Below, piece by piece: positions 20,082 to 28,816 of a stretch of DNA of 64,000 bases. The notes under the pieces were generated by a model. It was not told where the DNA came from, ran no database searches, and worked only from the letters and a program-made list of their open reading frames with translations. Source of the stretch: Neisseria elongata subsp. elongata. Lineage in GTDB: Bacteria; Pseudomonadota; Gammaproteobacteria; Burkholderiales; Neisseriaceae. Both the position numbers and the translations under genes were made by a program. The stretch lies in contig NZ_FOPS01000001.1 of the NCBI RefSeq assembly GCF_900113545.1, forward strand, positions 124,001 through 188,000. The letters are read 5' to 3'. Position 1 is the first letter of the stretch, and each line of letters opens with the position of its first letter.

Positions 20082-20133
20082 AAACTGCACCTTGAAGCCG
20101 GAGTTATCCCAGGCCGAAAGGTGCAGTTTTTTT
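20082..20133 (+). terminator. Rho-independent terminator of fetA
   Basis: AAACTGCACCTT (20082-20093) pairs with AAGGTGCAGTTT (20118-20129), followed by TTTT. This one is not built from DUS, although a DUS precedes it at 20064-20075. Confidence 0.85.
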
Positions 20134-20191
20134 ATCAACAAAATATGGCGGCATAGCCAGGTTGGCCGCTGTTTTAAGAATCCGCTTCCAT

Positions 20192-20842
20192 TTACTTACC
20201 GCAGCAAGCCTTGTATTTTTTACCGCTCTCGCAAGGGCAAGGGTCGTTGCGGCCGATTTTTTTACCTTCTCGGCGGATGGTTTGCGGTTTGTTGATGACT
20301 GCCTGCCAATAGGCAAAAATATCGCGTACGGCGTAAGGGACTTCGTTTTGCAATCCGTTGATTTCCTGCCTGCTCAGATTGGACAAGATATCGTCGTCAT
20401 CGTAAATGCCGCCCAAGGCCATAATCGGGTAAAACAGATCTTCGAATTCCTCGTCGTCACTTGCGGCAAACCAGTCGGTCTGCGTATTTTCCAATGCATA
20501 AAGATAGGCGTTGCACCAGGAAAAATAGTCCAGTTCGCCGTTTTCATCTTCATACAAAGGCAATTCCGGAAGCTGTTTGTCTTTCAAATTCCGCTTTAAT
20601 TCCTCCGCCCACTGTAAAACGGTTTCTTTGATGCGTTCGCGTTGCGCCGCATCGATGGCGGCATCACCGATTACGGCATCAATGACGGCATCGGCATCGT
20701 CCGCTATTTCATCGGGGCCGGATACAAGGGCCGTCAGATAGGCGTGAATTTCGTCGCAGCGCATCGCGCTGCCGTCTTCGGCATAAGCACCGAGGATTTG
20801 TTCAATGATTTCGATTGGTTGCAGAGACATATTGATTTCCAT
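20192..20842 (-). CDS. YecA/UPF0149-type protein with C-terminal SEC-C motif
   Basis: A 216-residue acidic protein. The N-terminal two thirds (about residues 5-170) resemble the YecA/UPF0149 family. The C terminus [18 protein letters not shown] (about 199-216) is a SEC-C zinc motif with the CxCxnCC pattern, as in the tail of SecA. Such proteins are small, helical and poorly understood; the zinc tail is thought to help binding to ribosomes or nucleic acid. The start may be the ATG at 20842 or the one 12 bases downstream. It is convergent with fetA. Confidence 0.8.
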   Translation of the reverse strand: MEINMSLQPIEIIEQILGAYAEDGSAMRCDEIHAYLTALVSGPDEIADDADAVIDAVIGDAAIDAAQRERIKETVLQWAEELKRNLKDKQLPELPLYEDENGELDYFSWCNAYLYALENTQTDWFAASDDEEFEDLFYPIMALGGIYDDDDILSNLSRQEINGLQNEVPYAVRDIFAYWQAVINKPQTIRREGKKIGRNDPCPCESGKKYKACCGK

Positions 20843-20931
20843 GTTTGGACAAGCGGCGCATTATTTCATAAATCGGTATTCGGGCACAATTTGCCTTATA
20901 ATTTGCCCCTGTCCGTTTTTTCACACCGAAA

Positions 20932-22389
20932 ATGATAATGTTTCAGCACACACACCCCATCCTTCCCAAAATGGCGGCCCTTTCCGAGCATTGGGCTGAT
21001 TTTTTCAGTCAGCTGTTTGCCCCTTCCGAATTCACCTCCGCTCTGCTGGAACGCAGTTTCCGACAAACTTCCGGCTGGATCGAGGCAGGCATCGTTATTG
21101 CCCTGACAGCAGCCATGTGGTGGCTGTCTGAGTGGCTGTTGAAACGCTGCACATGGAAAACGCCCGCCTACCTCGGTTTGCTCAAGCACATCGGCAAACG
21201 GATTCTTTGGCCTGTGCTGATGTGGATTTCCGCCATTATTGCGTTGTCGGCATGGAACTTCACCGGTTTCTCCTCCGTATGGCTCCGTCTGTTGTTGCTG
21301 GCCGCCAACTGGATGATTGCGATTCGGATTACTTTGGCCGTATTTCATGCCGCCTTGCCCGCAAAGCCGTGGAGCGACCGCTTGGAACGTACTTTGTCGG
21401 CGGTATTGTGGGTATTTTTCCTGCTGTGGATTTCAGGTATCGACGACATCATCATCAACTGGATGAAATCTTTAACCTTCTCCGTCGGCTCGTCAAAGCT
21501 CAGTTTGTGGAGCATCAGCACGGGTACTTTGTGGATAGGCATCATCCTGATTTTCGCTATGTGGCTGGCCAGATTCTTGCAAAACCGGCTGATGGCGAAT
21601 ACCCGGCTCGATTTGAGTTTGCGCATTATGCTGTCGAACATCGTTCGCGTCGTGCTGGTCGTTTTATCGGTGTTAATCGCCCTGCCACTGGTGGGAATCG
21701 ATTTGACCGTATTGTCGGTATTCGGTGGCGCGCTCGGTGTCGGTATCGGTTTCGGCCTGCAGAAAGTCGCCAGCAACTACATATCGGGCTTTTTGATTTT
21801 GGGCGACCGCTCCATCCGCCCGGGCGACCGGTTGACGGTCAATAACTTCACAGGTTATGTCACCAAAATCACTTCCCGCTTCGTCGTTCTCCGCAGCCCC
21901 GCAGGACCCGAGGCACTGATTCCGAACGAAACCTTCATCACCGATATGGTGATTAACGAATCCTATACCGCGAAAGCCCTGCAGCAAAACCTCAACATCC
22001 AGGTTTCTTACGATTCGGACATTGCGCGCGCCATGGAGATTATGATTGAAGCGGCTTCGCGCCAGGAGCGTATCGATACGGGCGAAAATCCGCCGAAAGC
22101 CTATTTAATCGGCTTCGGTTCGGACGGTATCGATTTGCGGCTGGGCTTTTGGGTGAAAGATCCCGAAAACGGTTTTCTCGGCCTTTTTTCCGCCATCCTG
22201 CTCGAAATCTGGCAGCGTTTTAACGAAGAAGGCATCTCCTTCCCCTTCCCGCAGCGCGAAGTACGGATTCTGAACGAAGCCCCGATACTGCCCGATCAGG
22301 CAAAACTTTCCGCCGCAGCAAAACAGGCTGCCGCCGATACCCGTTCACACGAGCCCATGGCAGAGGAAGGCGGACAAGATGCCGTCTGA
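20932..22389 (+). CDS. Mechanosensitive ion channel, MscS family
   Basis: A 485-residue inner-membrane protein. Several helices (about residues 40-260) precede the pore helix, with the MscS signature GGALGVGIGFGLQKVASNYI (about 264-283) and the beta domain GDRSIRPGDRLTVNNFTGYV (about 291-310). Channels of this type release solutes on hypo-osmotic shock. Length and the extra N-terminal helices put it with the larger MscS relatives rather than the minimal MscS. The start at 20932 has a second ATG 6 bases on. Its last 11 bases overlap nudB. Confidence 0.9.
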   Translation: MIMFQHTHPILPKMAALSEHWADFFSQLFAPSEFTSALLERSFRQTSGWIEAGIVIALTAAMWWLSEWLLKRCTWKTPAYLGLLKHIGKRILWPVLMWISAIIALSAWNFTGFSSVWLRLLLLAANWMIAIRITLAVFHAALPAKPWSDRLERTLSAVLWVFFLLWISGIDDIIINWMKSLTFSVGSSKLSLWSISTGTLWIGIILIFAMWLARFLQNRLMANTRLDLSLRIMLSNIVRVVLVVLSVLIALPLVGIDLTVLSVFGGALGVGIGFGLQKVASNYISGFLILGDRSIRPGDRLTVNNFTGYVTKITSRFVVLRSPAGPEALIPNETFITDMVINESYTAKALQQNLNIQVSYDSDIARAMEIMIEAASRQERIDTGENPPKAYLIGFGSDGIDLRLGFWVKDPENGFLGLFSAILLEIWQRFNEEGISFPFPQREVRILNEAPILPDQAKLSAAAKQAAADTRSHEPMAEEGGQDAV

Positions 22390-22828
22390 AAAAAAGAAAA
22401 CGCCGAAACGGCCTGTTTCGGTATTGGTGGTTTTGCATGACGGCTGCGGCTGTGCCCTGCTGCTCGAGCGCACCGACCGGCCCGGCTTCTGGCAATCGGT
22501 TACCGGCAGTTTGGAAGTGGGCGAAACACCGGCCCAGGCCGCCTTGCGCGAAGTGGCGGAAGAAACCGGTATCCGCCTCCCACCAGACGATTTACACGAT
22601 TGGCACTACAGCACGGTTTACGAAATCTACCCGCACTGGCGGCACCGCTATGCCGACGGCGTGACGCATAACACGGAACATCTTTTTTCCGCCCGCATCC
22701 CGCGCGAAAGCCCGCTGGCATTGTCGGAACATACGGCATACCGCTGGCTGCCGGCGGCGGAGGCGGCAGAACAGGCATTCTCACCATCCAACCGCGAAGC
22801 CCTGCTGCGCTTTGCAGAGGCCGTCTGA
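22379..22828 (+). CDS. nudB: Dihydroneopterin triphosphate diphosphatase, Nudix family
   Basis: NudB removes pyrophosphate from dihydroneopterin triphosphate in folate synthesis. The Nudix box GSLEVGETPAQAALREVAEE (about residues 42-61), followed by TGI, has all conserved Glu residues. The 149-residue length and the HNTEHLFSA segment (about 96-104) fit NudB. The start codon lies inside a perfect AT-type DUS, ATGCCGTCTGAA (22379-22390), which encodes Met-Pro-Ser-Glu. The gene overlaps the MscS gene by 11 bases, so translation is probably coupled. Confidence 0.88.
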   Translation: MPSEKKKTPKRPVSVLVVLHDGCGCALLLERTDRPGFWQSVTGSLEVGETPAQAALREVAEETGIRLPPDDLHDWHYSTVYEIYPHWRHRYADGVTHNTEHLFSARIPRESPLALSEHTAYRWLPAAEAAEQAFSPSNREALLRFAEAV

Positions 22829-22842
22829 AAGCGGACAGCCAC

Positions 22843-22894
22843 CATAAAAGGTTTACTTGTTCGGCTGTCATAAAAGGTTTACTTGTTCGGCTGT
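22843..22894. repeat. 26-base tandem direct repeat, two copies
   Basis: CATAAAAGGTTTACTTGTTC plus GGCTGT occurs at 22843-22868 and again at 22869-22894 without mismatch, just after the nudB stop. Exact tandem copies suggest a recent slippage or duplication. It is non-coding. Confidence 0.9.
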
Positions 22895-22937
22895 ATTTCT
22901 CCGCCTTGCCGGTTTTAAGCTTCATCGGTCATATGAA

Positions 22938-22987
22938 AGGCCGTCTGAAAAACCACCGCCCTTGATTACGGTTTTTCAGACGGCCTT
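22938..22987. terminator. Inverted DUS pair between nudB and the DUF3465 gene
   Basis: AGGCCGTCTGAAAAAC (22938-22953) pairs with the reverse form ending at 22987 across a loop of about 18 bases. It lies between convergent genes and can stop both. Confidence 0.75.
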
Positions 22988-23011
22988 CCCGTATATCCGC
23001 CGTTGGGGCAA

Positions 23012-23509
23012 TTAACGGTAAACCTCTCCTTCATGCTTCAACCAACCGTCGGGGTGTCTACCCTGAGGGTCGCGGTGGGTCCAATGGATGACTCCGCCCT
23101 GCCCGCTCCATTCGTATTCGCCGTAAAAAGCAACCTCGTCGCCTTTTTTCAGCCCTTTGACTTTGGGAGCCAAGTCGATATTGTGCGCGACCAAAACAGT
23201 CTGCCCGCTGTTTAAGCGCAGGATAAACCGCTGGTGCCGCGAACCTTTATTGTCGTCCGGTAAAACCTTTGCCACCACGCCCCGTCCTTCGATTTGGAAA
23301 TCGCTTTCGCGCCTTTCGAAGGCCGTCTGAAGGCGGCTGTCGCTGCCGGAGGATGAAGCCTGGATGGAAGATACGGTTTGTGTCGGGGAGGCATGTGGAT
23401 TAAACGGTGTCTGCCCGCCTTGTCCGTCGAAAAAGTACAAGGCAACCGCCGCTGCGGCGATCAGCAAAACCGGCAATAGTTTTTTTTCTTTCATTTCAGA
23501 CGGCCTCAT
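23012..23509 (-). CDS. DUF3465 family protein with N-terminal membrane anchor
   Basis: A 165-residue protein with one hydrophobic segment (about residues 10-26), a low-complexity stretch, and a C-terminal OB-like domain. That domain has SRHQRFILRLNSGQTVLVAH (about 94-113), DEVAFYGEYEW and IHWTHRDPQGRHPDGWL, the DUF3465 pattern. It should face the periplasm. The start region reads ATG-AGGCCGTCTGAA-ATG: the first ATG overlaps the stop of the upstream deoR-type gene (ATGA) and a DUS separates it from a second in-frame ATG at 23494. Function unknown. Confidence 0.75.
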   Translation of the reverse strand: MRPSEMKEKKLLPVLLIAAAAVALYFFDGQGGQTPFNPHASPTQTVSSIQASSSGSDSRLQTAFERRESDFQIEGRGVVAKVLPDDNKGSRHQRFILRLNSGQTVLVAHNIDLAPKVKGLKKGDEVAFYGEYEWSGQGGVIHWTHRDPQGRHPDGWLKHEGEVYR

Positions 23510-24276
23510 CTTTCTGCGGAATAAAAGGGAATGCCGCCGTCCTGCAATTGTTTTTCCACGGCGGCGGGCAGCGGCCGGTCGGAAAACACCTTGTCAAACT
23601 CCGTGATGGCGGCCACGCGCACCAAGGCGGTACGGCCGGTTTGATTGTGTTCGACCGAGAGATAACGTGTCCGCGCGTTCTGCATCATGGCCTGCATCAC
23701 GCTGACTTCTTTAAAATCAAAATCCAGCAGCGAGCCGTCGGCTTCGATGGACGACGAGCCGAGAATGGCATAATCGGCTTTAAACTGGTTGATGAAATCC
23801 ACCGTCGCCACGCCCGTAATGCCGCCGTCCACCGGCCGGACCACGCCCGATGTGATGATGACGGTGTAGTCGCTGCGGCCGGATGCCAAGGCGGCCACAT
23901 GGATGTTGTTGGTGATGATGCGCAGGTTGCGGTGATTTTTAATCAAGGCCGCCGCCACGGCTTCTATGGTTGCCCCGATGCTCATAAACAGGCTGGAGCC
24001 GTCGGGAATTTCTGCCGCAATCAAATCTGCGATATGGGCTTTTTCATTCTGCTGCCGTTTTTTTTGCAGCAGGTAGGTGTCGTTCAGCGCGGCATCACCC
24101 AAAGTCGCACCGCCGTGATAGCGTTGCAGCAGGCCGTCTGCACACAATTCGCCGATGTCGCGGCGTATGGTTTGCGGCGTAACATCCAATTCGGAGGCTA
24201 AAGCCTCTACCGGCATAAAACTGCGCTCCCGCACCAAACGGATGATTTTTTCATGGCGTTGGCGTTTGTGTCTCAT
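23506..24276 (-). CDS. DeoR/GlpR-family transcriptional regulator
   Basis: A 256-residue regulator. The N-terminal helix-turn-helix has RHEKIIRLVRERS and ELDVTPQTIRRDIGELCADG (about residues 29-48), the DeoR signature. The C-terminal DeoR sensor domain (about 70-235) has IPDGSSLFMSIGATIEAVA and ITNNIHVA, where a sugar phosphate usually binds. I chose the ATG at 24276 (MRHKRQRHEKI), which puts the HTH at its usual distance; the frame extends to 24357. No sugar gene lies next to it, so its targets are unknown. Confidence 0.85.
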   Translation of the reverse strand: MRHKRQRHEKIIRLVRERSFMPVEALASELDVTPQTIRRDIGELCADGLLQRYHGGATLGDAALNDTYLLQKKRQQNEKAHIADLIAAEIPDGSSLFMSIGATIEAVAAALIKNHRNLRIITNNIHVAALASGRSDYTVIITSGVVRPVDGGITGVATVDFINQFKADYAILGSSSIEADGSLLDFDFKEVSVMQAMMQNARTRYLSVEHNQTGRTALVRVAAITEFDKVFSDRPLPAAVEKQLQDGGIPFYSAER

Positions 24277-24573
24277 ATATTTTACACTGCTGGCAATGGA
24301 AAACCCGGCCGGATGCAATCCGACGGTAAAAAGGTCGGATGATAACAGCACTGCCAATCAGGAAGATAAGATTTTTTCAACCTGGCCTACCCGCTCCCTT
24401 TTTTACACCTGATGTTGTTGGAATTTTGTAGAACGCCGTATTCCGTTCCCCTGCCGCTCCGAATCGTGCGGATAGGGCTTCTTGCCGCTGTTTTCGATAA
24501 ACTTTGAGGCTGCCCGAGTCATCCCGGACAGCCCCGTCCCTAACTTTTTGCAACTGCTTTTAACGTTCAGCCA

Positions 24574-26355
24574 TCAAGCCGCTTTGCGGTGGTAATGCCG
24601 CAGCGCGTGTTCTTTGCGCCGTCCGCTACTGAAGGCGGATACGCGCTTCAAATAGCCGATGACGCGGGTGCCGTAGTCGATGTCGTGCGAGCCGCAGGTA
24701 GAACAGGCGTGCAGGGTGCGTTTGTCGATGTGGCCGCATTCGTTGCAGATGGTGATACGCACGTTCACGCAGAAGTAGTTGCAGCCGGTTTGTGCGGCGA
24801 TGTCCAAGAGCGAGCGGTAGCCGGATTCGGGCAGGGCTTCGTCGAGGTTCAGGTGCAGCGCGGAGCCGCCGTCGAGCCAGTCCACCAGTTCTTTGCCGTG
24901 CAGCAGGAATTTGTCGAGCGCGTTGATTTCTTCGTCTTCGACGACGTAGAAATAGGAGTTGTAGCATTCGCGGCTGACTTGGTAGCCGTCGGCTTTGTCC
25001 CATTTGGCGTTTTTCACGCCGAGGTTTTCGGCGGGAACAAACTCGGTGTTGAACTTCACGCCGTAGTGTTTGCTGGCGGCTTGGTTGGCTTCGAATATGG
25101 TTTTCAGACGGCCTTGGACGAAGTTGATGTAATCGTCGTTGTAGCCGACTTTGATGCCTTGCGATTCGGCGGCTTCCGCCATGCCGTTGATGCCGATGGT
25201 GAGGAACTGTTTGTCCAGCGTGATGAAGCCAGCATCGTAAACGGGCAGCATTCCGGCGGCTTGGTATTCTTCCATCAGTTTGCGGTAGGCGTATTGGTAT
25301 TTGTGGATTTTGGCAACTTCGGCGGCAAGGTCGCGCCCGTCTTGCTCCAATCGGTTCATGTTGATGGTGATGACGTTGATGGAACCGGTCGCCACGCCGC
25401 CCGCACCAAGTGTGTAGCTGAAGGTGCGGTCTTCGATGGCGTTGCGCAGACGGCAGCAGGAAGCCAAGGAGTCGGGGTTGTCGGAAAGATAGACGAAGAA
25501 GGAATTGCCTTCCGCCAATTCTTTCGCCATTTCGTCGGCGAACACGGTGTCTTTGCATTTGCCGCCGTCGGTCAGCATCGCAGCGGTCACGACGGGGAAG
25601 GTCAAAACGGCTTTGGTGCGTTCCTGATTGAACCATTTGAGGAAAAAGTTTTGCAGCTTCGCCACGCTCGCCCACACCGGTTTGCTGAAATCGGGGAAGA
25701 CGAAATCGCCGAACATCGCGTCGAAATAGTATTGATCGTAAACGGAAATATTCCAAAATACGCTCTGATAGCCGCGCGCGGCAGCTGGCTGGTTGATGCT
25801 GTACACCACCTGCTGCATGTGGTTGGCGATTTCTTTACCGTGCGTCTCCAAATAATCGTCGCCGTAGTCTTTGCGGGCAAAGTAGTCGAAATAGGTCAAA
25901 AATTCCACCGTCGCCACCGCGCCGGCAAACTGCGCGCTGATGGCAAACACTAGGTTGATAAACGAACCGCAAAACGAAGCCAGATGTTGCGGCGCCTTAG
26001 ATTCGCCGCCAAGTTTGCTTAAGCCGTCGAGCAGGAAGGGATACAGCGTAACCGACACACAATAAGGCTTGAGGCTGGTTTCGTCGTGCACATAAATCTC
26101 ATGCGCCTCAATCTGGCGGATGTATTCGTCGGCGACGGATTGGTCGAAAATTTCGGCGATTTTGCGCGACACTTGGGCGCGGTTAATCTGCACGAAAAAG
26201 TCTTTCATGATTTCCGCTTCCATCGTAGCGATGTTTTTTTGGGTAACGTTCGCGTTGGCGTCCATTTTCGAGCCGTCCGCCGCGTTTTGCGCGCTGATGT
26301 AGTCGTGCATGAATTGCAGTTTGCCGTTTAACTGTTCGGGATGCAGCCGAATCAT
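24574..26355 (-). CDS. nrdD: Anaerobic ribonucleoside-triphosphate reductase
   Basis: NrdD makes deoxyribonucleotides without oxygen, using a glycyl radical. The 593-residue protein has the C-terminal zinc site CNECGHIDKRTLHACSTCGS (about residues 535-554) and the glycyl radical loop in RVIGYLKRVS (about 562-571). It is shorter than the E. coli enzyme (about 710 residues) and seems to lack the N-terminal ATP cone, so allosteric control by dATP may differ. nrdG lies 35 bases upstream, with a DUS overlapping the end of nrdG. The NrdR boxes in front of nrdG should control both. Confidence 0.93.
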   Translation of the reverse strand: MIRLHPEQLNGKLQFMHDYISAQNAADGSKMDANANVTQKNIATMEAEIMKDFFVQINRAQVSRKIAEIFDQSVADEYIRQIEAHEIYVHDETSLKPYCVSVTLYPFLLDGLSKLGGESKAPQHLASFCGSFINLVFAISAQFAGAVATVEFLTYFDYFARKDYGDDYLETHGKEIANHMQQVVYSINQPAAARGYQSVFWNISVYDQYYFDAMFGDFVFPDFSKPVWASVAKLQNFFLKWFNQERTKAVLTFPVVTAAMLTDGGKCKDTVFADEMAKELAEGNSFFVYLSDNPDSLASCCRLRNAIEDRTFSYTLGAGGVATGSINVITINMNRLEQDGRDLAAEVAKIHKYQYAYRKLMEEYQAAGMLPVYDAGFITLDKQFLTIGINGMAEAAESQGIKVGYNDDYINFVQGRLKTIFEANQAASKHYGVKFNTEFVPAENLGVKNAKWDKADGYQVSRECYNSYFYVVEDEEINALDKFLLHGKELVDWLDGGSALHLNLDEALPESGYRSLLDIAAQTGCNYFCVNVRITICNECGHIDKRTLHACSTCGSHDIDYGTRVIGYLKRVSAFSSGRRKEHALRHYHRKAA

Positions 26356-26390
26356 GTTAAGTCCTCCTGTGTGGGTTGGATGAAAAAGCC

Positions 26391-26927
26391 TCAGGCCGTC
26401 TGAAAAGCGGCCGCCTGCGGCTGAGTCGTAATCGGGATGATTTTGGGCGCGGGTTTGTCTTTGATAAACAAGCGGTTCAACACCTCGCCCGTACGCAAAT
26501 CGATAAACTTCTGATTGGTTGTCGGGCTGTCCAAGCCGCCCAGCTCCATCTGCCAGCGGCCGGTTTTCAGATACGTCAGATAAGGCAGGATGCCGTCTGA
26601 AACCGCCTCCAGCTCCTCACGCTCCAAACCGGTGTACAAACAGGCTTTCAGACCCGCCTGCGTCACGATGCCCAACATTTTCTGCAAGGCTTCCGGCTGC
26701 CATTCCCCGCCCATAAACAACACGCAACTAATCAGCCCGCGATAGCGTTTCAGACGGCCTCTCAAATAATCCTCGGTCAATTCCGTGCCGACACCCTCTT
26801 TCCACGCATCGGCGCTATGGCAGCCTTTGCAGCGCAGCGGGCAGCCGGAAAACAGAAACGCCAGCGACACTTCACCCGGCACTTCCTGCCATACGATTTG
26901 CTCGATTGTGAATTTCAACATTTTCAT
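26391..26927 (-). CDS. nrdG: Anaerobic ribonucleotide reductase activating protein
   Basis: NrdG is the radical SAM enzyme that makes the glycyl radical of NrdD. The iron-sulfur motif is FSGCPLRCKGCHSADAW (about residues 27-43), the CxxxCxxC form. The length of about 178 residues is normal for the family. It is the first gene of the nrdG-nrdD operon, which is the reverse of the E. coli order. ATG codons at 26927 and 26921 are both possible starts. Two NrdR boxes lie directly upstream. Confidence 0.9.
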   Translation of the reverse strand: MKMLKFTIEQIVWQEVPGEVSLAFLFSGCPLRCKGCHSADAWKEGVGTELTEDYLRGRLKRYRGLISCVLFMGGEWQPEALQKMLGIVTQAGLKACLYTGLEREELEAVSDGILPYLTYLKTGRWQMELGGLDSPTTNQKFIDLRTGEVLNRLFIKDKPAPKIIPITTQPQAAAFQTA

Positions 26928-26934
26928 CACTCAA

Positions 26935-26982
26935 ATACTAGATATAGTATTTTTTATACACTCTTAATACCATATCTAGTAT
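26935..26982 (-). promoter_or_regulatory. Pair of NrdR boxes in front of nrdG
   Basis: ATACTAGATATAGTAT (26935-26950) and ATACCATATCTAGTAT (26967-26982) are 16-base near-palindromes whose starts are 32 bases apart, the three-helical-turn spacing usual for NrdR. They match the ACA-C-ATAT-T-GTGT type consensus in the core. NrdR with dATP would repress nrdGD. The near box is only a few bases from the start codon. Confidence 0.8.
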
Positions 26983-27152
26983 TCTATCGACAGATTTTGC
27001 TTACTGCAATCATGCTAATTGTAAAATTTAATATTTGCTTATTTTTATTGGAATATTTGTCAAAAACTATTCTCATAAGTTTCGGTAACAATTTGGAATA
27101 GTCGGAAAAACAGGTTTATGATGGGAACCCATTCATCGGATACGGGAATAGA

Positions 27153-27356
27153 ATGATGGAATCGAAAAAACAAGAGGCTGCCCGGACAATAGGCCGTCTG
27201 AAAAACAAAACAACCGACCAAGAACGTTTGCAGGGCTGGCGGGAAGCCTGTGGCAAGCAGCATTTGAGTGGGGAATTCGCCCTCAGCACCAAACTCAACG
27301 GAGAAGCCTATACGGAAGAAGAAGCAAGGATGGTGGCCGAATTGTTTGGACGCTAA
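27153..27356 (+). CDS. Small hypothetical protein, 67 residues
   Basis: A charged, probably helical protein starting MMESKKQEAARTIGRLKN. It contains a DUS in frame (encoding GRLKN) and the segment NGEAYTEEEARMVAELFGR at the C terminus. Two adjacent ATGs are possible starts; the ribosome binding site is poor. I recognise no family. It precedes the two YbjQ-like genes on the same strand but 99 bases apart. Confidence 0.55.
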   Translation: MMESKKQEAARTIGRLKNKTTDQERLQGWREACGKQHLSGEFALSTKLNGEAYTEEEARMVAELFGR

Positions 27357-27455
27357 CGGAAATGATATGATGCGCAGCCGTTATCTAAAACGGAACCATC
27401 ATAGGTTTCAGCAACGGCGGCCCGTATGAAATACGAACATAATGAAAAGGAAAAT

Positions 27456-27773
27456 ATGATGTTATTGAGTAATATTGAAACCGTTCCCGGCCGCACCATC
27501 GTCCGCCATTTGGGATTGGTCCAAGGTTCGACCGTGCGCGCCAAACACGTCGGACGCGATTTTATGGCCGGCTTGAAAAACCTGGTTGGCGGCGAACTGA
27601 AAGGTTACACCGAGCTTTTAAACGAAGCCCGTGATGAGGCGCTTGCCCGTATGATTGAACAGGCGCGCCAGGCCGGGGCCAATGCCGTGGTAAATGTGCG
27701 TTTTTCCACCGCATCCGTAGCGGCAGGGGCTGCCGAAATCTTTGCCTACGGTACGGCTGTAGTTTTGGAATAG
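27456..27773 (+). CDS. YbjQ/UPF0145 family protein
   Basis: A 105-residue protein with the YbjQ pattern: PGRTIVRHLGLVQGSTVRAK (about residues 11-30), an ARDEALARM helix and GANAVVNVRF (about 79-88), ending in FAYGTAVVLE. The family is small, soluble and of unknown function, though sometimes labelled heavy-metal binding. The ATG at 27456 follows AAGGAAAAT; an in-frame ATG at 27426 has no ribosome binding site. A second member follows 9 bases later, so the two form an operon and may assemble together. Confidence 0.8.
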   Translation: MMLLSNIETVPGRTIVRHLGLVQGSTVRAKHVGRDFMAGLKNLVGGELKGYTELLNEARDEALARMIEQARQAGANAVVNVRFSTASVAAGAAEIFAYGTAVVLE

Positions 27774-27782
27774 GAGGAGATG

Positions 27783-28295
27783 ATGTCGAACGACAACGAT
27801 GAGTTCTCCGTCATCCTGTTGCTGATATACCTGTGGCCGGTATGGCTGCTGATTATCACCTATTTCACCGGCCGCCATATTGAGCGGAAGCATTATGCCG
27901 ATATCGAGGCGCGGGAAGCTGCGCTGCGGCATATCATGGTAATTCCCGTAAAAAAACCGCCGCAGGACTTTAGCAGCGGGGATTTGGTTTACGCGGGAGT
28001 CGTCGTTTCCAGCGATTATTTCCGCCGTATGCTGGCAGCGTTCCGCAATTTTTTCGGCGGCAATATCCGCAGTTACGAAACCTTGCTCGACCGTGCACGG
28101 CGCGAAGCCGTACTGCGCCTAAAAGAACAGGCTGCAGCGAAAGGGGCAAATGCCGTGTTGAACTTCAAATTGGAAACGGCCTCTTTAGGCAATATCCACC
28201 AGCCGCAGCAAGGCGGTGCAGTCGGTACGGTTGAAGTTTTGGCCTACGGCACGGCAGGACGGCTGTCTCAGCCGGCTCAAACTCCGCATCAATGA
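27783..28295 (+). CDS. Membrane-anchored YbjQ-like protein
   Basis: A protein of about 170 residues with an N-terminal membrane helix (about residues 9-28, SVILLLIYLWPVWLLIITYF). A short linker follows, then a YbjQ-like domain (about 60-165) with GDLVYAGVVVSSDYF, ARREAVLRLKEQAAAKGANA and EVLAYGTAGRL. It looks like a duplicated, membrane-tethered copy of the preceding gene. AGGAGG lies just before two adjacent ATGs at 27780 and 27783. Function unknown. Confidence 0.75.
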   Translation: MSNDNDEFSVILLLIYLWPVWLLIITYFTGRHIERKHYADIEAREAALRHIMVIPVKKPPQDFSSGDLVYAGVVVSSDYFRRMLAAFRNFFGGNIRSYETLLDRARREAVLRLKEQAAAKGANAVLNFKLETASLGNIHQPQQGGAVGTVEVLAYGTAGRLSQPAQTPHQ

Positions 28296-28301
28296 TATAG
28301 G

Positions 28302-28342
28302 CAATAAAAGGCCGTCTGAATTTTTCAGACGGCCTTTTATTG
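28302..28342. terminator. Perfect inverted DUS pair, bidirectional terminator
   Basis: CAATAAAAGGCCGTCTGAA (28302-28320) and its exact reverse complement (28324-28342) flank a 3-base loop. It lies between the convergent YbjQ-like gene and hup, with T runs for both directions. Confidence 0.85.
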
Positions 28343-28355
28343 TTTCCAAACCAAA

Positions 28356-28625
28356 TTACAGGGCATCTTTCAAAGATTTACCGGCACGGAATTTTGGCGT
28401 TTTGGCTGCAGCAATGGTCAGCGGCTCGCCGGTTTTAGGATTACGGCCTTGACGCTCCGCACGCTCGCCCACGTAGAAAGAACCGAAACCGACCAGAGTT
28501 ACGGTATCGCCTTTTTTCAGGGCTTCGGTAATGGCATTGACCATACCGTCCAATGCTTTGGCGGCTGCAGCTTTAGAAATGTCGGCTTCTTGAGCCATTG
28601 CTTCGATCAATTCAGACTTGTTCAC
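28356..28625 (-). CDS. hup: DNA-binding protein HU
   Basis: An 89-residue HU protein starting [20 protein letters not shown]. The DNA-binding arm signature is [20 protein letters not shown] (about residues 46-65). HU bends and compacts DNA as a dimer. It lies directly downstream of lon on the same strand, with about 190 bases between, the same hup-lon neighbourhood found in many proteobacteria. Confidence 0.96.
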   Translation of the reverse strand: MNKSELIEAMAQEADISKAAAAKALDGMVNAITEALKKGDTVTLVGFGSFYVGERAERQGRNPKTGEPLTIAAAKTPKFRAGKSLKDAL

Positions 28626-28816
28626 GGTTAAGTCCCTTTCTGTCGTCTAAAAAATAAAGGATTCCAAAACAAACCCTGCTTTGGAATACGGATTGCTTAT
28701 GGCGCGCCTTTATAACAAGGCTGAATTTGCCGTGTCAAGGCAAAAGGCATGAACGGGGGGCTTTTTCAGCCAAATTGCCCACCGCCGGTGCCTTTTGCAA
28801 CACAATACAACCCGAC

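Noticed and set aside
24589-25953. Forward frame of 454 codons opposite nrdD
   Set aside because: Val- and Phe-rich shadow of nrdD without a ribosome binding site; nrdD has all its motifs on the other strand.
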